Counted from the stretch's first letter, positions 18,924 to 29,084 are shown. The stretch is 64,000 nucleotides of DNA from an uncultured Methanobrevibacter sp. (GCA_900318035.1 ONJC01000012.1:1-64000); one strand, 5' to 3'. Notes: generated by a model from the letters alone, not told the origin. Numbers and translations: made by a program.

Positions 18924-20138
18924 ATGAGTTACGAAAATAATGCAAGAGTAATCAACGACGATATTTTTGATTTGGTCAATCAATGTTTTAGTCATGAAAG
19001 AAGTAGTCGAAATATTGAAGAAAGGGTTAATTTTTTTGATACTTACAATAATTATTTTGTTTTAACAGATGATGGATCTTATTCTATTAATTCAAAAGAA
19101 ATAAATCATAAAGTTGAGACATTACATACATCTACCGGCGCAATAAGTGAGTCATTTGAGAAATTTATCAAACCTATGAAGTTCAACTATGATGAGGATA
19201 TTGCGATTCTGGATATCTGTGCCGGAATCGGATACAACACTTCAGCAGCAATAGCTGATTTCATCAAAAACTCAGCGGGTTCCAATTTGACAATTGACAT
19301 GGTCGAAATATCCAAGGCAACACTTGCATGCGGTCTTCTGGTTCCGTCCCCTATTAAAGAGCATGACATCACCAAAAAAGCCATCGAAGATGAACTCATC
19401 AAACAGGACTATGCTGCCTTAAGTGTGGAAAGCACCGAAATACCCGAAAACATTGACATCAATGTCTTCATTGAAGATGCAAGACAGACCGTTCAAAAGC
19501 TTGAAAGCGACAGTTATGATGCAATATTTTTAGACCCATTCAGTCAGAACATGGCACCGGAATTATTTTCACTTGAATTTTTCAAACAGTTCAGACGCCT
19601 GATTAAGGATGACGGAATTGTTGCAACCTACACCTCAGCAGCACCAATCAGAGCAGGTTTTATAGATGCAGATTTCTATATTGGACTCGGACCGATTTTC
19701 GGAAGAAAACAGGGCGGAACACTGGCAAGCCCGAATCCTCTTATGCTTGATACATCACTTCCAAAAAACGATGAGATAAGAATAGCCCTGTCAGATGTCG
19801 GAATTCCGTTCAGAGACCCTAATCTGAATGACAAAAGCGATGTTATTTTAGAGAGAAGAACTGAAGAGCGCCATGAGGCAAGACACAACACCAAAATTTC
19901 ATCAGCCGTGAAAACACCTATATTTCTTGGCCAGGAAATGGATGATGAGAAACTTAAAAGGCGCGTTGAGCGAAATCTGGCAAAAATGAACATTCCATCA
20001 ACAACATCTGCCGAAGCCTACTACATCGTTGAGCCTGAAATCAGCTACACGGAAAAACAGGATGAAAAAAATAACTCAACAAACAGAATTCTTGAAATGA
20101 AAAAAAGATTAAAAAAAGTTAAAATGGGAAAATTATGA
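18924..20138 (+). CDS. MnmC-like SAM-dependent methyltransferase
   Basis: This 404-residue protein resembles the methyltransferase domain of MnmC, which acts on wobble-uridine side chains of tRNA. Motif I is 'ILDICAGIGYNTSAA' (about 91-105). 'DAIFLDPFSQNMAPEL' (about 198-213) is the MnmC-type acidic and catalytic region, followed by 'FKQFRRLIKDDGIVATYT'. The C-terminal 120 residues are charged and specific to this group. No oxidase domain is present, as is usual outside bacteria. The gene is convergent with the surface protein gene and overlaps its stop by 6 bases. The substrate is inferred from the family. Confidence 0.75.
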   Translation: MSYENNARVINDDIFDLVNQCFSHERSSRNIEERVNFFDTYNNYFVLTDDGSYSINSKEINHKVETLHTSTGAISESFEKFIKPMKFNYDEDIAILDICAGIGYNTSAAIADFIKNSAGSNLTIDMVEISKATLACGLLVPSPIKEHDITKKAIEDELIKQDYAALSVESTEIPENIDINVFIEDARQTVQKLESDSYDAIFLDPFSQNMAPELFSLEFFKQFRRLIKDDGIVATYTSAAPIRAGFIDADFYIGLGPIFGRKQGGTLASPNPLMLDTSLPKNDEIRIALSDVGIPFRDPNLNDKSDVILERRTEERHEARHNTKISSAVKTPIFLGQEMDDEKLKRRVERNLAKMNIPSTTSAEAYYIVEPEISYTEKQDEKNNSTNRILEMKKRLKKVKMGKL

Positions 20139-21992
20139 TGCTACATATTTTCCGCTTAATAATTGATATGCAAGATCTTTAGAACATGCTTTTGTTGGTG
20201 TAACTACAGTTAAATCAGCTATACCTTCACCATGATTATGGCCGAATACTGACCAGTCACAGTCACAGTCTGCACAGATGATAATACCTTCAGCACCACC
20301 GTTTTCCTTATTACCAGTTGGTGGGAAAACTCCGTAATCACTATATTCGGAGCCTGCGAAGAATATGCTCCAGTACAGGTCATGACTTCCACAGTAAGGA
20401 CAGGTTCTTTCAAATTCTGTTGTATAGAATGTGTAACCGTATTTACTCATTTCACCAGGAGCAGAAGCTCTACCGACAACTAAAAGTGAATAACCGTCTT
20501 CTGAAACACCATACTGATTATATTCCTTTCCAACATTGGATTTAACTACATTAACGGTTTTTGTAATTGTATAACCATTACGAGGATCCTTACAGGTTAC
20601 AGCATATTTGCCTGCATCAAGCTTGAAGTTAATGCTGGCAGCTCCATAATTATTGGTTTTAACTGTTTTTGTTACTCCTTTTAGAGTAATTTCCATGTTG
20701 GTATTTTTTGCAAGGCTGCCGTCAGCATTCAACAGGGTTGCTGTGAACACTGAAGTTTTGTTTTCAGCTCCAGTAACATCACTTGCCTTGATAGTAGGAC
20801 TAAGGACAGTGATTTTTGTTTTTATGTATGACTGGGTGTATGGATCATAGGATGAGAATGTGTAAGCTCCTTTTGACAATTTGAATTTTACACTGGCCAC
20901 ACCTTTTGAATTGGTTTTGGCTGTCTTTTTTACACCATTAATGTAAACATATACCTTAGCATCCTTAACCAGCTTTTCGTCCTTGTAAAGGGTAACCTTG
21001 AATTTGGAAGTCGCATCTGAAAATACAGTCATTTTCTTAGCTGTCATAGTAGGCAAAATCTTAATGGTCTTTGTTAACTTTTCACCTGTTTGAGTATTGA
21101 CAGCAGTTATCTTGAAAGTGGACGGATCAGATATGATTGAAATCTTAGCTACTCCTTTTGAATTTGTCCTAACATTAAAAGTAGTTCCGTGAGCCTTGAA
21201 CTTAATGTATCTTTTGGATAAGGCTTTTCCGTCAGCATCCAAAAATTTGGCTGTGAAAACCCTGGAACTTAGGAAATGCTTGGTTACATCAGAAGCACTT
21301 ACTGTAGGTTTAATGATAATTTTATTAGAAATTTCATATCCGTTAGGATGGATTGCATATACAGTATATTCTCCGGCCTTAAGATTTACACTTAAACTGG
21401 CAACACCTTTCTTATTTGTCTTTTGTGTATAAGTCTTGTTATTCAGGACAAACTTCACATTTGTATTTTTTAAAAGTGTTCCGTTAGTGTTATAGAATTT
21501 GGCGGAGTACTGTTTGGAATTGGAATAATATTTGGTTAAGTCATTGGCTTTAACAACAGGCAATACTTTGACATTTGATTTTTCAACAGTATCCCCATAT
21601 GTTGCAGAAACAACATAATTTCCGGCATTCAAATCAAGAGGTACTGAAACTTTACCTTCACTGTCAGTATTTTGAGTGTAGCTGACGCCATTGACATTTA
21701 AGCTGACAGAGGCATTTTCCACCGGATTATTATTCCTTGATAAAACAACAGTATAATTGGATCCGCTGTAATATGAACTTGACTCGCTAGTTAACACATA
21801 ATTTCCAGTTGAACCAGCCGTTTGAGCATTTTCACTTACAGACAATAAATTTTCACTCCCCGAAGGGGGTTCCACATCAACTTCCCCGGCAATAACATCA
21901 TCAGTTGAATTTGCATCAGCAGCACAAACTGCAGATACTGACAACATAAATGCCAGAGTTATTAAAAATATTTTAAATTTTTTATTAAACAT
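20133..21992 (-). CDS. Adhesin-like surface protein: five Ig-like repeats and a zinc-ribbon end
   Basis: A signal peptide (MFNKKFKIFLITLAFMLSV...CAA) is followed by five Ig-like repeats of about 83 residues (about 55-480). Each contains a 'TNSKGVASV'-type turn and ends in a 'KTITVL'-type strand. The C-terminal 130 residues differ: they hold 'CPYCGSHD' and 'CADCDCDW', a probable zinc ribbon, then 'ACSKDLAYQLLSG'. There is no C-terminal membrane helix, so attachment may use the end domain. ATG 21992 follows GGAG; an in-frame ATG five codons upstream is less likely. Such repeat proteins are abundant in Methanobrevibacter and linked to contact with other cells. Confidence 0.82.
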   Translation of the reverse strand: MFNKKFKIFLITLAFMLSVSAVCAADANSTDDVIAGEVDVEPPSGSENLLSVSENAQTAGSTGNYVLTSESSSYYSGSNYTVVLSRNNNPVENASVSLNVNGVSYTQNTDSEGKVSVPLDLNAGNYVVSATYGDTVEKSNVKVLPVVKANDLTKYYSNSKQYSAKFYNTNGTLLKNTNVKFVLNNKTYTQKTNKKGVASLSVNLKAGEYTVYAIHPNGYEISNKIIIKPTVSASDVTKHFLSSRVFTAKFLDADGKALSKRYIKFKAHGTTFNVRTNSKGVAKISIISDPSTFKITAVNTQTGEKLTKTIKILPTMTAKKMTVFSDATSKFKVTLYKDEKLVKDAKVYVYINGVKKTAKTNSKGVASVKFKLSKGAYTFSSYDPYTQSYIKTKITVLSPTIKASDVTGAENKTSVFTATLLNADGSLAKNTNMEITLKGVTKTVKTNNYGAASINFKLDAGKYAVTCKDPRNGYTITKTVNVVKSNVGKEYNQYGVSEDGYSLLVVGRASAPGEMSKYGYTFYTTEFERTCPYCGSHDLYWSIFFAGSEYSDYGVFPPTGNKENGGAEGIIICADCDCDWSVFGHNHGEGIADLTVVTPTKACSKDLAYQLLSGKYVAS

Positions 21993-22389
21993 AAACGTTA
22001 ACTCCATTTAACATTTGTTCGTAATATCTTTTATTACACTTTTTCTATAAAAAGCTTTTGATTTTCAAAAAAAGCATAAAGAAGTTTAATTTATAAAAAA
22101 TAAACAATAATAAGTTTATAAATAGTATAAATATATTAAAATAAGTCAAATTATTATCAAAAGATAAAATTTAAGTGAAAATAGAATTTTTAATATTAAT
22201 AATAGCTAAGCAAACTTTAATTATTTGAGAGATTATTTCAAAAGGCATGATAAAATTTAATCAAAGGTTTGTAAAAAATAAATAAAAAAATAGTTTGTTT
22301 TAATGAAAAACCAATTCAAAATCGTTAAAATCAAATTTAAATGCCGAATAAGAAAAAAAGAAAAAAAGGTGTAAAATGTGGCGGAAATT
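21993..22389. other. Spacer with the glmS U-rich terminator
   Basis: The glmS end is followed on the minus strand by two T runs (plus-strand A runs at 22350-22369), likely the operon terminator. The rest is AT-rich and should hold the promoter of the surface protein gene. No gene is seen. Confidence 0.5.
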
Positions 22390-24174
22390 CTATTCCACTG
22401 TAACACATTTTGCTAAATTTTTAGGCTTGTCAGGGTCATGACCCTTCTCAAGAGTGATGTAATATGCAATCAGCTGCAGCGGTACAATATATACCAGCGG
22501 CGCAATAATCTCTTTTACATCAGGATTTATTGGAATAACAACATCTGCTTTGGCCTTTAAGGATTCATCACCCTCAGCACCAAGTGCAAGGACATTTGCT
22601 CCACGGGATTTGACCTCTTCCAGATTGCTCATGGTTTTTCTGTAATTGTCTCCAGGAGGCAATATGACGACTACCGGAATTCCCTCATCAATCAATGCCA
22701 AAGGACCATGTTTCAGCTCTCCTGCAGCATAGCCTTCACCATGAATGTAGGAAATCTCCTTAAGTTTTAAAGCTCCCTCAAGCGCTGTCGGATATGAATA
22801 TCCCCTTCCGAGGTAGAAAAAGTCACGGGCATAGTTGTATCTTTTTGAAAGTTCCCTGATGAAATCATCCTGACCCAATACCTCATCGATGAATGCAGGA
22901 ACCCTGTCAAGTTCGCTGAGCAGTTCCTTGTTTTTGGAAAGAAGAGCTGCAAACATATATATTGAAGTCAGCTGAGCCACATAGGTTTTTGTTGCGGCAA
23001 CTCCAATTTCAGGGCCGGCCTGAGTCTGAATCACATAATCCGCCCTTCTTGTTATTGCGGAACCTGCAACATTAACGATTCCCAATGTCTTTGAAGTCTG
23101 ATTGGCAACATCCAGTGCCTTGAGAGAATCTGCAGTTTCACCTGACTGTGATATGAAGACAACCAGTGTCTTGTCATTCAGGGTATTTGCGGAGTATTTG
23201 AACTCAGAGGCCAGAATGACATCTGTCGGAATTCCTGCAAGAGATTCTATCAGATATTTTCCAGTGAGTGAAGCATGATATGATGTTCCGCATGCAACAA
23301 AGCATACTCTCTGCAGGTCTCCCACCTCGTCAATGATTTCCTGAATGTTTTCCTTTTGGGTCAGTGTGTTGGTGACTGCTATGGCCTGTTCGTTGATTTC
23401 CTTAATCATGAAATGTTCATAGCCTTCCTTTTCAGCCATTTCAGGTGTCCAGTTAATGGTTTCGATTTGCTTGTTTACAACATTGTCGAATTCGTCGTGA
23501 ACAATAACACCTTCCCTGTCAACAATGACTATCTCACCCTTTTCGGGATATATTATGTCTTTGGCATATTTGAGGATAGCCGGTGAGTCGGATGCAAGAT
23601 AGTATCCGTTTTCACCCAGTCCAACAATCAAAGGAGAATCCTTACGGGTTGCAACTATTTTATTTGGTTCCTTTGTTGATATTGCTGCAATCGCATAAGC
23701 CCCTTCAATCACTTCGATTGTTTTTCTCACTGCATGTTCAAGGTCGAATTTTTCATCCATGAACTTCTGAATCAGATGGGGAATGACCTCAGTATCTGTT
23801 TCTGATTTGAATACATGACCTTCAAGAGTTAATTTTTCCTTAATTTCCAAATAATTTTCAATGATACCATTGTGAACAACAGCCACAGTGTTTTCCTCAT
23901 CAACATGAGGATGAGAATTCATCTTTGAGGGATCCCCGTGTGTTGCCCATCTCACATGAGCAATTCCAAAACTGCCGGGCATGTCTGTGAGATTCAATTT
24001 ATTGTCCACTTCTATGATTTTACCTTTATCTTTTTTAATGTGTATCTTATCTTCTGAGAATGTGGCAAGACCTATTGAGTCATATCCCCTGTATTCCAAT
24101 TTTGATATGCAGTCAAAAAGGATTGGCGCCACATCTTCATCATCTTTTAATATACAACCTACAATTCCACACAT
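22390..24174 (-). CDS. glmS: Glutamine-fructose-6-phosphate aminotransferase
   Basis: The enzyme makes glucosamine-6-phosphate from fructose-6-phosphate and glutamine, the entry to UDP-GlcNAc and so to wall and surface sugars. It has 594 residues, full length. The nucleophile Cys2 is in 'MCGIVGC'. The glutaminase domain (about 1-220) has 'HNGIIENY' and 'HVRWATHG'. Two SIS sugar-isomerase domains follow ('VACGTSYHAS', 'SQSGETADS'), ending with the conserved 'LAKCVTVE'. It is the last gene of the purC-purS-purQ-cobA-glmS run. UDP-GlcNAc is also the starting sugar for the pseB pathway 20 kb away. Confidence 0.96.
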   Translation of the reverse strand: MCGIVGCILKDDEDVAPILFDCISKLEYRGYDSIGLATFSEDKIHIKKDKGKIIEVDNKLNLTDMPGSFGIAHVRWATHGDPSKMNSHPHVDEENTVAVVHNGIIENYLEIKEKLTLEGHVFKSETDTEVIPHLIQKFMDEKFDLEHAVRKTIEVIEGAYAIAAISTKEPNKIVATRKDSPLIVGLGENGYYLASDSPAILKYAKDIIYPEKGEIVIVDREGVIVHDEFDNVVNKQIETINWTPEMAEKEGYEHFMIKEINEQAIAVTNTLTQKENIQEIIDEVGDLQRVCFVACGTSYHASLTGKYLIESLAGIPTDVILASEFKYSANTLNDKTLVVFISQSGETADSLKALDVANQTSKTLGIVNVAGSAITRRADYVIQTQAGPEIGVAATKTYVAQLTSIYMFAALLSKNKELLSELDRVPAFIDEVLGQDDFIRELSKRYNYARDFFYLGRGYSYPTALEGALKLKEISYIHGEGYAAGELKHGPLALIDEGIPVVVILPPGDNYRKTMSNLEEVKSRGANVLALGAEGDESLKAKADVVIPINPDVKEIIAPLVYIVPLQLIAYYITLEKGHDPDKPKNLAKCVTVE

Positions 24175-24894
24175 TTAATCACCTTGATAATTGTAAATGT
24201 CTTTGTAAAGTTTCACAACATCCCCTATTATTAAAATGGCAGGAGTGTTGATTTTCTTATCGGAAATATCACCCAAAGTTCCGAACACCACGTTTTCATC
24301 AGGCATTGTTCCGCTTTCAACAGCGCATACTGGTGTGTCAGGAGAACGGTATTTCATGATTTCAGCAGTGTTTTCTCTGATATTTCCTATTCCCATCAGA
24401 ATAATTAATGTATCGGCAGTATAATCCCAGTGAACCTGACTTTCAGGTTTTGTAGGATCTTCATGACCGGTTACAATAGTCACTGATGTTGCAACAGCCC
24501 GGTGAGTTACAGGCAGTCCGAGAGAGGTAGGTGCTCCAATTGCTGAGGTAACACCCGGAATTACTTCAAATTTGATATCATGTTCCATTAAAGCCAATAT
24601 CTCTTCTCCACCACGACCGAATACGAATGGATCTCCTCCCTTAAGCCTTACGACATTTTCATGAGTTTTGGCCTGCTCGATAATCAGCTCGTTGATTTCA
24701 TCCTGTGTCTTGTAATGTTCGCCCGCCTTTTTGCCGACATAAATCCTTTCGGCATTTTCAGGTGCATGGGCAAGTATCTCTTCGTTTGCAAGATAATCGT
24801 ATAAAACCACATCTGCCTTGTTTAGGGCTTTAACTGCTTTTAATGTTATTAAATCAGCATCCCCAGGACCTGCACCAATCAAATAAACTACCAT
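24175..24894 (-). CDS. cobA: Uroporphyrinogen-III C-methyltransferase
   Basis: The enzyme methylates uroporphyrinogen III twice to precorrin-2, the branch point to corrinoids and coenzyme F430. At 239 residues it is the single-domain form. Signature motifs are '[16 protein letters not shown]' at the N-terminus, '[16 protein letters not shown]' (about 80-95) and '[19 protein letters not shown]'. Its stop abuts the glmS start, and it lies 11 bases after purQ. hemD, for the preceding step, is at 57.6 kb and not in this operon. Confidence 0.94.
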   Translation of the reverse strand: MVVYLIGAGPGDADLITLKAVKALNKADVVLYDYLANEEILAHAPENAERIYVGKKAGEHYKTQDEINELIIEQAKTHENVVRLKGGDPFVFGRGGEEILALMEHDIKFEVIPGVTSAIGAPTSLGLPVTHRAVATSVTIVTGHEDPTKPESQVHWDYTADTLIILMGIGNIRENTAEIMKYRSPDTPVCAVESGTMPDENVVFGTLGDISDKKINTPAILIIGDVVKLYKDIYNYQGD

Positions 24895-24905
24895 TTAAAT
24901 CACTT

Positions 24906-25550
24906 TTATAAGAATCCTTTAAAGAAGTTCAAACCGTCATCGGAGCCGAACAGTTCTTCACAGGCTCTTTCAGGGTGAGGCATCATTGCGCAGACAAGTC
25001 CTGACTCATCACATACGCTTGTGATTGCTTCCATTGAACCGTTAGGGTTTTTGCCTTCAAACTGCAATACGATTTGGTCCTGGTCTTTTAAAAGGTCAAT
25101 GTCCTCTGTGTAGAATCTTCCTTCGGCATGTGCAATAGGAAGCTGTATTGTCTGGCCTTTTTCAAATGCCTTTGTAAATGGAGTTCTTGAAGTTCCAACC
25201 TTCAAATCCACCCATTCGCAGTTGAATTTAGGATATTCGTTTGTGATGAAAATTCCAGGGACAAGACCTATTTCACCTAAAATCTGTGCTCCATTACAGA
25301 TTCCTAAAACAGGTTTTTCCTCTTTAACCAATTCCTTAATTCCATCAATTACAGGAGTGATGGAAGCCATTGCGCCTGCCCTCAGGTAATCACCATATGA
25401 AAATCCTCCAGGAATGACAATGCCGTCATAGTCTGTGAGGTTTTCTTCACTCCACCAAATATATTCAGGAGTGAGGCCGGCCAGTTCAATGGCCTGTGCA
25501 ACGTCCCTGTCACAGTTGGTTCCCGGAAATCTGATTACACCAATTTTCAT
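24906..25550 (-). CDS. purQ: Phosphoribosylformylglycinamidine synthase, glutaminase subunit
   Basis: This glutaminase supplies ammonia to PurL in purine synthesis. It has 214 residues. It begins '[16 protein letters not shown]'. The catalytic Cys is in '[12 protein letters not shown]' and the His/Glu pair in '[11 protein letters not shown]'. It works with PurS and the small PurL found in archaea; purL is not in the window. The gene is 11 bases downstream of purS. Confidence 0.95.
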   Translation of the reverse strand: MKIGVIRFPGTNCDRDVAQAIELAGLTPEYIWWSEENLTDYDGIVIPGGFSYGDYLRAGAMASITPVIDGIKELVKEEKPVLGICNGAQILGEIGLVPGIFITNEYPKFNCEWVDLKVGTSRTPFTKAFEKGQTIQLPIAHAEGRFYTEDIDLLKDQDQIVLQFEGKNPNGSMEAITSVCDESGLVCAMMPHPERACEELFGSDDGLNFFKGFL

Positions 25551-25561
25551 TTGAATCGCTC

Positions 25562-25828
25562 CTATTTACCACAAGCCATGTTCTGTGGAATGACATTGAT
25601 TTTATAATCATGAATTACAGGATTACAGAGTAATCTTTCGCACATGTCAACTACATTTTCCCTGATTGCTTCCCTGTCTTCACCTTCCATTTGGAATTTG
25701 ATGGTTTCAACAGTTTTTACGTTTTTAACTTCGTAGCCCAGCAATTCGAGAGATCTTTCGATTGTTGTAGCTTCAGGGTTTAACATACCACTTTTAAGGG
25801 AAATCTTTACTTCAATATCAAATAACAT
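25562..25828 (-). CDS. purS: Phosphoribosylformylglycinamidine synthase subunit PurS
   Basis: An 88-residue subunit that bridges PurQ and PurL. It shows the family pattern '[22 protein letters not shown]' region near residues 10-33, then '[13 protein letters not shown]' and a conserved '[12 protein letters not shown]'. It sits between purC and purQ with almost no spacing, as expected for this complex. Confidence 0.93.
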   Translation of the reverse strand: MLFDIEVKISLKSGMLNPEATTIERSLELLGYEVKNVKTVETIKFQMEGEDREAIRENVVDMCERLLCNPVIHDYKINVIPQNMACGK

Positions 25829-26557
25829 CTAAATCACCTTTTCATCATCCGGAATAATTCTGTTATATACTTCTACATAAGCATCCATAACTTCGTTGTC
25901 TTTTCCTTTTCTAAATAATTCCTTGTCCAACATATCCAATGTTTCGCTGTCCCATAATCTGCATCCGTCAGGGGAAATCTCATCGCCCAGAAGAATGTTT
26001 CCGTCCTTGTCCTTACCGAACTCAACCTTGAAATCAACAAGTATGATTCCGGCATCTGCAAAGAATTCTGTTAAAACCTCATTGATTTTCAATGCCTTTT
26101 CTGTGAGGATATCTATTTCCTCCTGTGTTGCAATGCCCAATGCCTTAATGATTGAATCATTCAACATAGGATCGTGATACTCATCGGCCTTGAAATCCAT
26201 TTGAACAATTGGAGGTTCCAATTTGGTACCGTCTGCAATTGGATATTTGCGAACCAAACTACCGGTAGCAATATTTCTTACAATAACTTCGATTGGAATC
26301 ATTTCAAGCTTTTTTGCAAGCATGACATTTGGTTGCGGGAGGTCAATCAGCTGGGTTTCAACACCGTTTTCCTCTAAAACCCTAAATATTTTAGTAGAGA
26401 TTACGGCATTGTATGCCCCTTTGTTGTTCATGACTTCTTTTCTTTCTCCGTCACCTGCAGTCATGTCATCTCTAAACTCGATTATGACCTGATCTTCGTT
26501 ATCGGTAGTGAATACGCTTTTTACTTTTCCACCGTTAATTAACTCTTTTTTCTCCAT
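25829..26557 (-). CDS. purC: SAICAR synthase
   Basis: The enzyme joins aspartate to CAIR in purine synthesis, using ATP. It has 242 residues. Motifs seen are 'KVKSVFTTDNEDQVIIEFRDD' (split around residue 20), 'FRVLEENGVETQLI', 'VRNIATGSLVRKYPI' and the C-terminal 'DEISPDGCRLWD'. It is the first gene of the five-gene run. A TATA region lies 44 to 60 bases upstream of its start. Confidence 0.95.
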   Translation of the reverse strand: MEKKELINGGKVKSVFTTDNEDQVIIEFRDDMTAGDGERKEVMNNKGAYNAVISTKIFRVLEENGVETQLIDLPQPNVMLAKKLEMIPIEVIVRNIATGSLVRKYPIADGTKLEPPIVQMDFKADEYHDPMLNDSIIKALGIATQEEIDILTEKALKINEVLTEFFADAGIILVDFKVEFGKDKDGNILLGDEISPDGCRLWDSETLDMLDKELFRKGKDNEVMDAYVEVYNRIIPDDEKVI

Positions 26558-26600
26558 GATATCAACAAAATTATTAAATTAGTATATTATAATTTTTGAA

Positions 26601-26617
26601 TTATATATTATATAAAA
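26601..26617 (-). promoter_or_regulatory. TATA-box region of the purC operon
   Basis: TTTTATATAATATATAA on the minus strand is placed for a transcript starting about 20 bases before the purC ATG. Confidence 0.5.
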
Positions 26618-26817
26618 TTAAGTTAATGTTACCGATTCCAAGCTAAATTTTACCAAGATTTTTGAATTGATTATGGCGAAGGAACGGCTGATAATTCAGA
26701 CACATTCTTCAAACCAGTTTATTATATTAACTGAATTTTACATTAACATCACCGATAGTGAATATGAAAGTTAACTGAAAAATAGGATATATATCAAGCA
26801 GATGAAATTCAAGTGAA

Positions 26818-26856
26818 AATAACAAAAAAGAAGAGATAAGATGAAAATTATCTTAT
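26818..26856 (-). terminator. Terminator of the Leu/Ile-rich secreted protein gene
   Basis: ATAAGAT and ATCTTAT (26836-26856) form a 7-bp stem with a 7-nt loop that includes the stop codon. On the minus strand a T-rich tract follows. Confidence 0.65.
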
Positions 26857-28104
26857 TCTGTTGTAAACAAATGCTCCAATTGTAATAATCACAAATGCAC
26901 CTATTATAATTACTGCACTTTCAATCACATTAATCAAGAAACTGCCGACTGATTTCAAGAATTCTAAAATCGCCTGAATTAAGGCTATGATCTGATTGAT
27001 TAAATCTATAAGGAACTGTATTAAGCTATACAGCAATTCTAAAAGTGCCTGTAAAAGTGCAATAAGTGCAGCGATAAGCTCTGCAATTAAATTCAATATG
27101 TAGTCAATCAAGTCTAAAAGCTGTTGAATGAGATTCATTATCATGGCCAATAACTTTAAAAGCCCATCAAGTTGTTTCCATAACGATTCAAGCATCTTTA
27201 AAAGTTTTCCAAGAGCCTCCATCAAGGAGTGAAGGTCCATCAGGAAGTTTTCAAACAGCTTCACCATTTCTTCAAGAGCATTGACAATCATTAGAAAGCC
27301 GTTTAGTAATGTGGCGAGAATAGGTTTCCAGGCCCCATAGAGTGCATTGGCCAGGAAAAGCAAATAATCATATAAATTCTTCAGGAATGTGGAGTTTGTT
27401 CCATTGCCGATTGGCTGAGTTATATTTGTAATGTTGGTTGGATTGGTAACGTTTGTTGTATTTGTCACATTGGTTAAATTTTGATTTACATTGATTGTTC
27501 TGAATGATGCTTTATATGCAAAATAATCCGATACGTTGCCGGACACGGATGTTAAAACTTCAAAATCAAAAACCGCCTCAGTATGGTTGTTTATTCTAAC
27601 GACTTCATGGTCTCCTATTGATTCGTGTGAGATCCTATACGGTTCATCGTTATCAGATGAGTTGTTTTTTACAGACTTGTCTATTTCTGATTCAATCCTG
27701 TCTGTTGAACCGCCCAAGAAGTTTTCAATTATTTTCAGCTTCAGTTCATTTGAATTGCCTGCCAGTGATGTGGAGGCACGTTTGAATTCATCTCCTGATT
27801 TTGCAGGCGGTTTTGAAGAATCAATCATAAAACCCCTAAACCCATCGCTAAACGGGATGTCATTTCCACTTCCCATAGCTAAAATATAGTTCCCCGTGGG
27901 TTTGTGGGTTTTGTTTTTATCCGTTGTCTTGTTCTTATCCGTAGTTTTTTTATTTTTATCGACTTTTTTGTCTTTATCGACTGTCTTGTCATGATCTGTT
28001 GTTTTATTGTTATGGTCATGAGTGACGTTGTCTGCCACGACAATACTTAAAAGACAAAAGGAAATTAATATTACAAGAACTAATGTAACTATTTTTTTGT
28101 TCAT
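26848..28104 (-). CDS. Secreted protein with a long Leu/Ile-rich helical C-terminus
   Basis: No known family is recognised. The protein (418 residues) has a signal peptide, then a short Asp/Lys/Asn repeat ('TTDKNKTTDKNKT', about 40-65). A globular middle (about 75-210) is followed by Asn-Thr repeats ('NVTNTTNVTNPTNIT'), dense in N-glycosylation sequons. From about residue 245 to 385 there is an almost unbroken amphipathic stretch of Leu, Ile, Ala, Gln and Glu. It ends in a strongly hydrophobic helix and 'YNRIR'. This looks like a surface protein held at the membrane by its C-terminus, with a long helical rod or membrane-lying region. AGAGGCATC precedes ATG 28104. Confidence 0.7.
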   Translation of the reverse strand: MNKKIVTLVLVILISFCLLSIVVADNVTHDHNNKTTDHDKTVDKDKKVDKNKKTTDKNKTTDKNKTHKPTGNYILAMGSGNDIPFSDGFRGFMIDSSKPPAKSGDEFKRASTSLAGNSNELKLKIIENFLGGSTDRIESEIDKSVKNNSSDNDEPYRISHESIGDHEVVRINNHTEAVFDFEVLTSVSGNVSDYFAYKASFRTINVNQNLTNVTNTTNVTNPTNITNITQPIGNGTNSTFLKNLYDYLLFLANALYGAWKPILATLLNGFLMIVNALEEMVKLFENFLMDLHSLMEALGKLLKMLESLWKQLDGLLKLLAMIMNLIQQLLDLIDYILNLIAELIAALIALLQALLELLYSLIQFLIDLINQIIALIQAILEFLKSVGSFLINVIESAVIIIGAFVIITIGAFVYNRIR

Positions 28105-28277
28105 ATGATGCCTCTATATTAATAATATTTATATGATTCACATATTTAATATTATGGCAATTCTAGTGAATAAAATGCAAAATTGCTTAAATTAGTTAAA
28201 TATTATAGGCATACTTTAAATTTTAAATACTATTATCTAAAAATATATATCTGTCAAGCAGTTAAGTAGTGATAAAT

Positions 28278-29084
28278 ATGAATTTACGTGAAATTATAAT
28301 GGATGCAATTAAATTTCCTATCAGCGATACTCGAAAATTTTTATTATTCTGTGCTTTAATCATTCTAATGAGCTTATCAACAATTCTCCCATCATATGGC
28401 GTTAAGAATGATACTTTATCCATCATTTTAAGCCTTGTGACTTTAATCGTGTTATTTGTAGTTTTAGGCTACTCGGTTGAGGTCATTAAAAGCGGAACCG
28501 ACGGCGAGAATACACTTCCGGATTTTGATTATGTAAAACAATTTGTCATAGGCATTAAAGCATTGATTTTAGATATAATCTATTTCATTATACCCACAGT
28601 CATTGTCATAATTGTCGCTTCCGCAACCGGACTGATTTCCTCATTCACTAAAATCGTATATATCAGCATTGACGCTATAGCTAATGATGCAAACAATTTG
28701 ACCGCAATAATTGGGACAGTCCCAAAACCAATAATGAACACATTTACCAATTCGTTAACCGTTACTTTAATTGTTGCAATTATCCTATTTATCATATTTT
28801 CATTGATGTCATTTACAGGACTGGTCAGATTTGCAAAATTCGGAAGCGGGACCGAAGGTCTGAGATTCAGGGAAATACTAAAAGACATGTCAAAGGTCGG
28901 CCTGATAAAGATTATAGTTACACTGATTGTAATTTATATAATAGCATTGGCATTGGCAGTTGTCATCGGACTAATTGGATTGATTCCATATATCGGTGTT
29001 TTCATAGGCATTTTTATCGGAGTGCCATTTGTACTGCTGTTTTTATACAGAGCTATCGGTTTATTGTATGCAGACGCATATTAA
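28278..29084 (+). CDS. DUF4013 family membrane protein
   Basis: This is a 268-residue multi-pass membrane protein with about six helices. The pattern 'FPISDTRKFLLFC' at the start, followed by a soluble 'GTDGENTLPDFDY' loop (about residue 80), is typical of DUF4013. The C-terminal 'LYRAIGLLYADAY' is also family-like. Function is unknown. An in-frame GTG at 28269 is possible, but GTGATA before ATG 28278 supports the later start. It is divergent from the secreted protein gene, and a poly-T stretch at about 29090 may end it. Confidence 0.78.
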   Translation: MNLREIIMDAIKFPISDTRKFLLFCALIILMSLSTILPSYGVKNDTLSIILSLVTLIVLFVVLGYSVEVIKSGTDGENTLPDFDYVKQFVIGIKALILDIIYFIIPTVIVIIVASATGLISSFTKIVYISIDAIANDANNLTAIIGTVPKPIMNTFTNSLTVTLIVAIILFIIFSLMSFTGLVRFAKFGSGTEGLRFREILKDMSKVGLIKIIVTLIVIYIIALALAVVIGLIGLIPYIGVFIGIFIGVPFVLLFLYRAIGLLYADAY

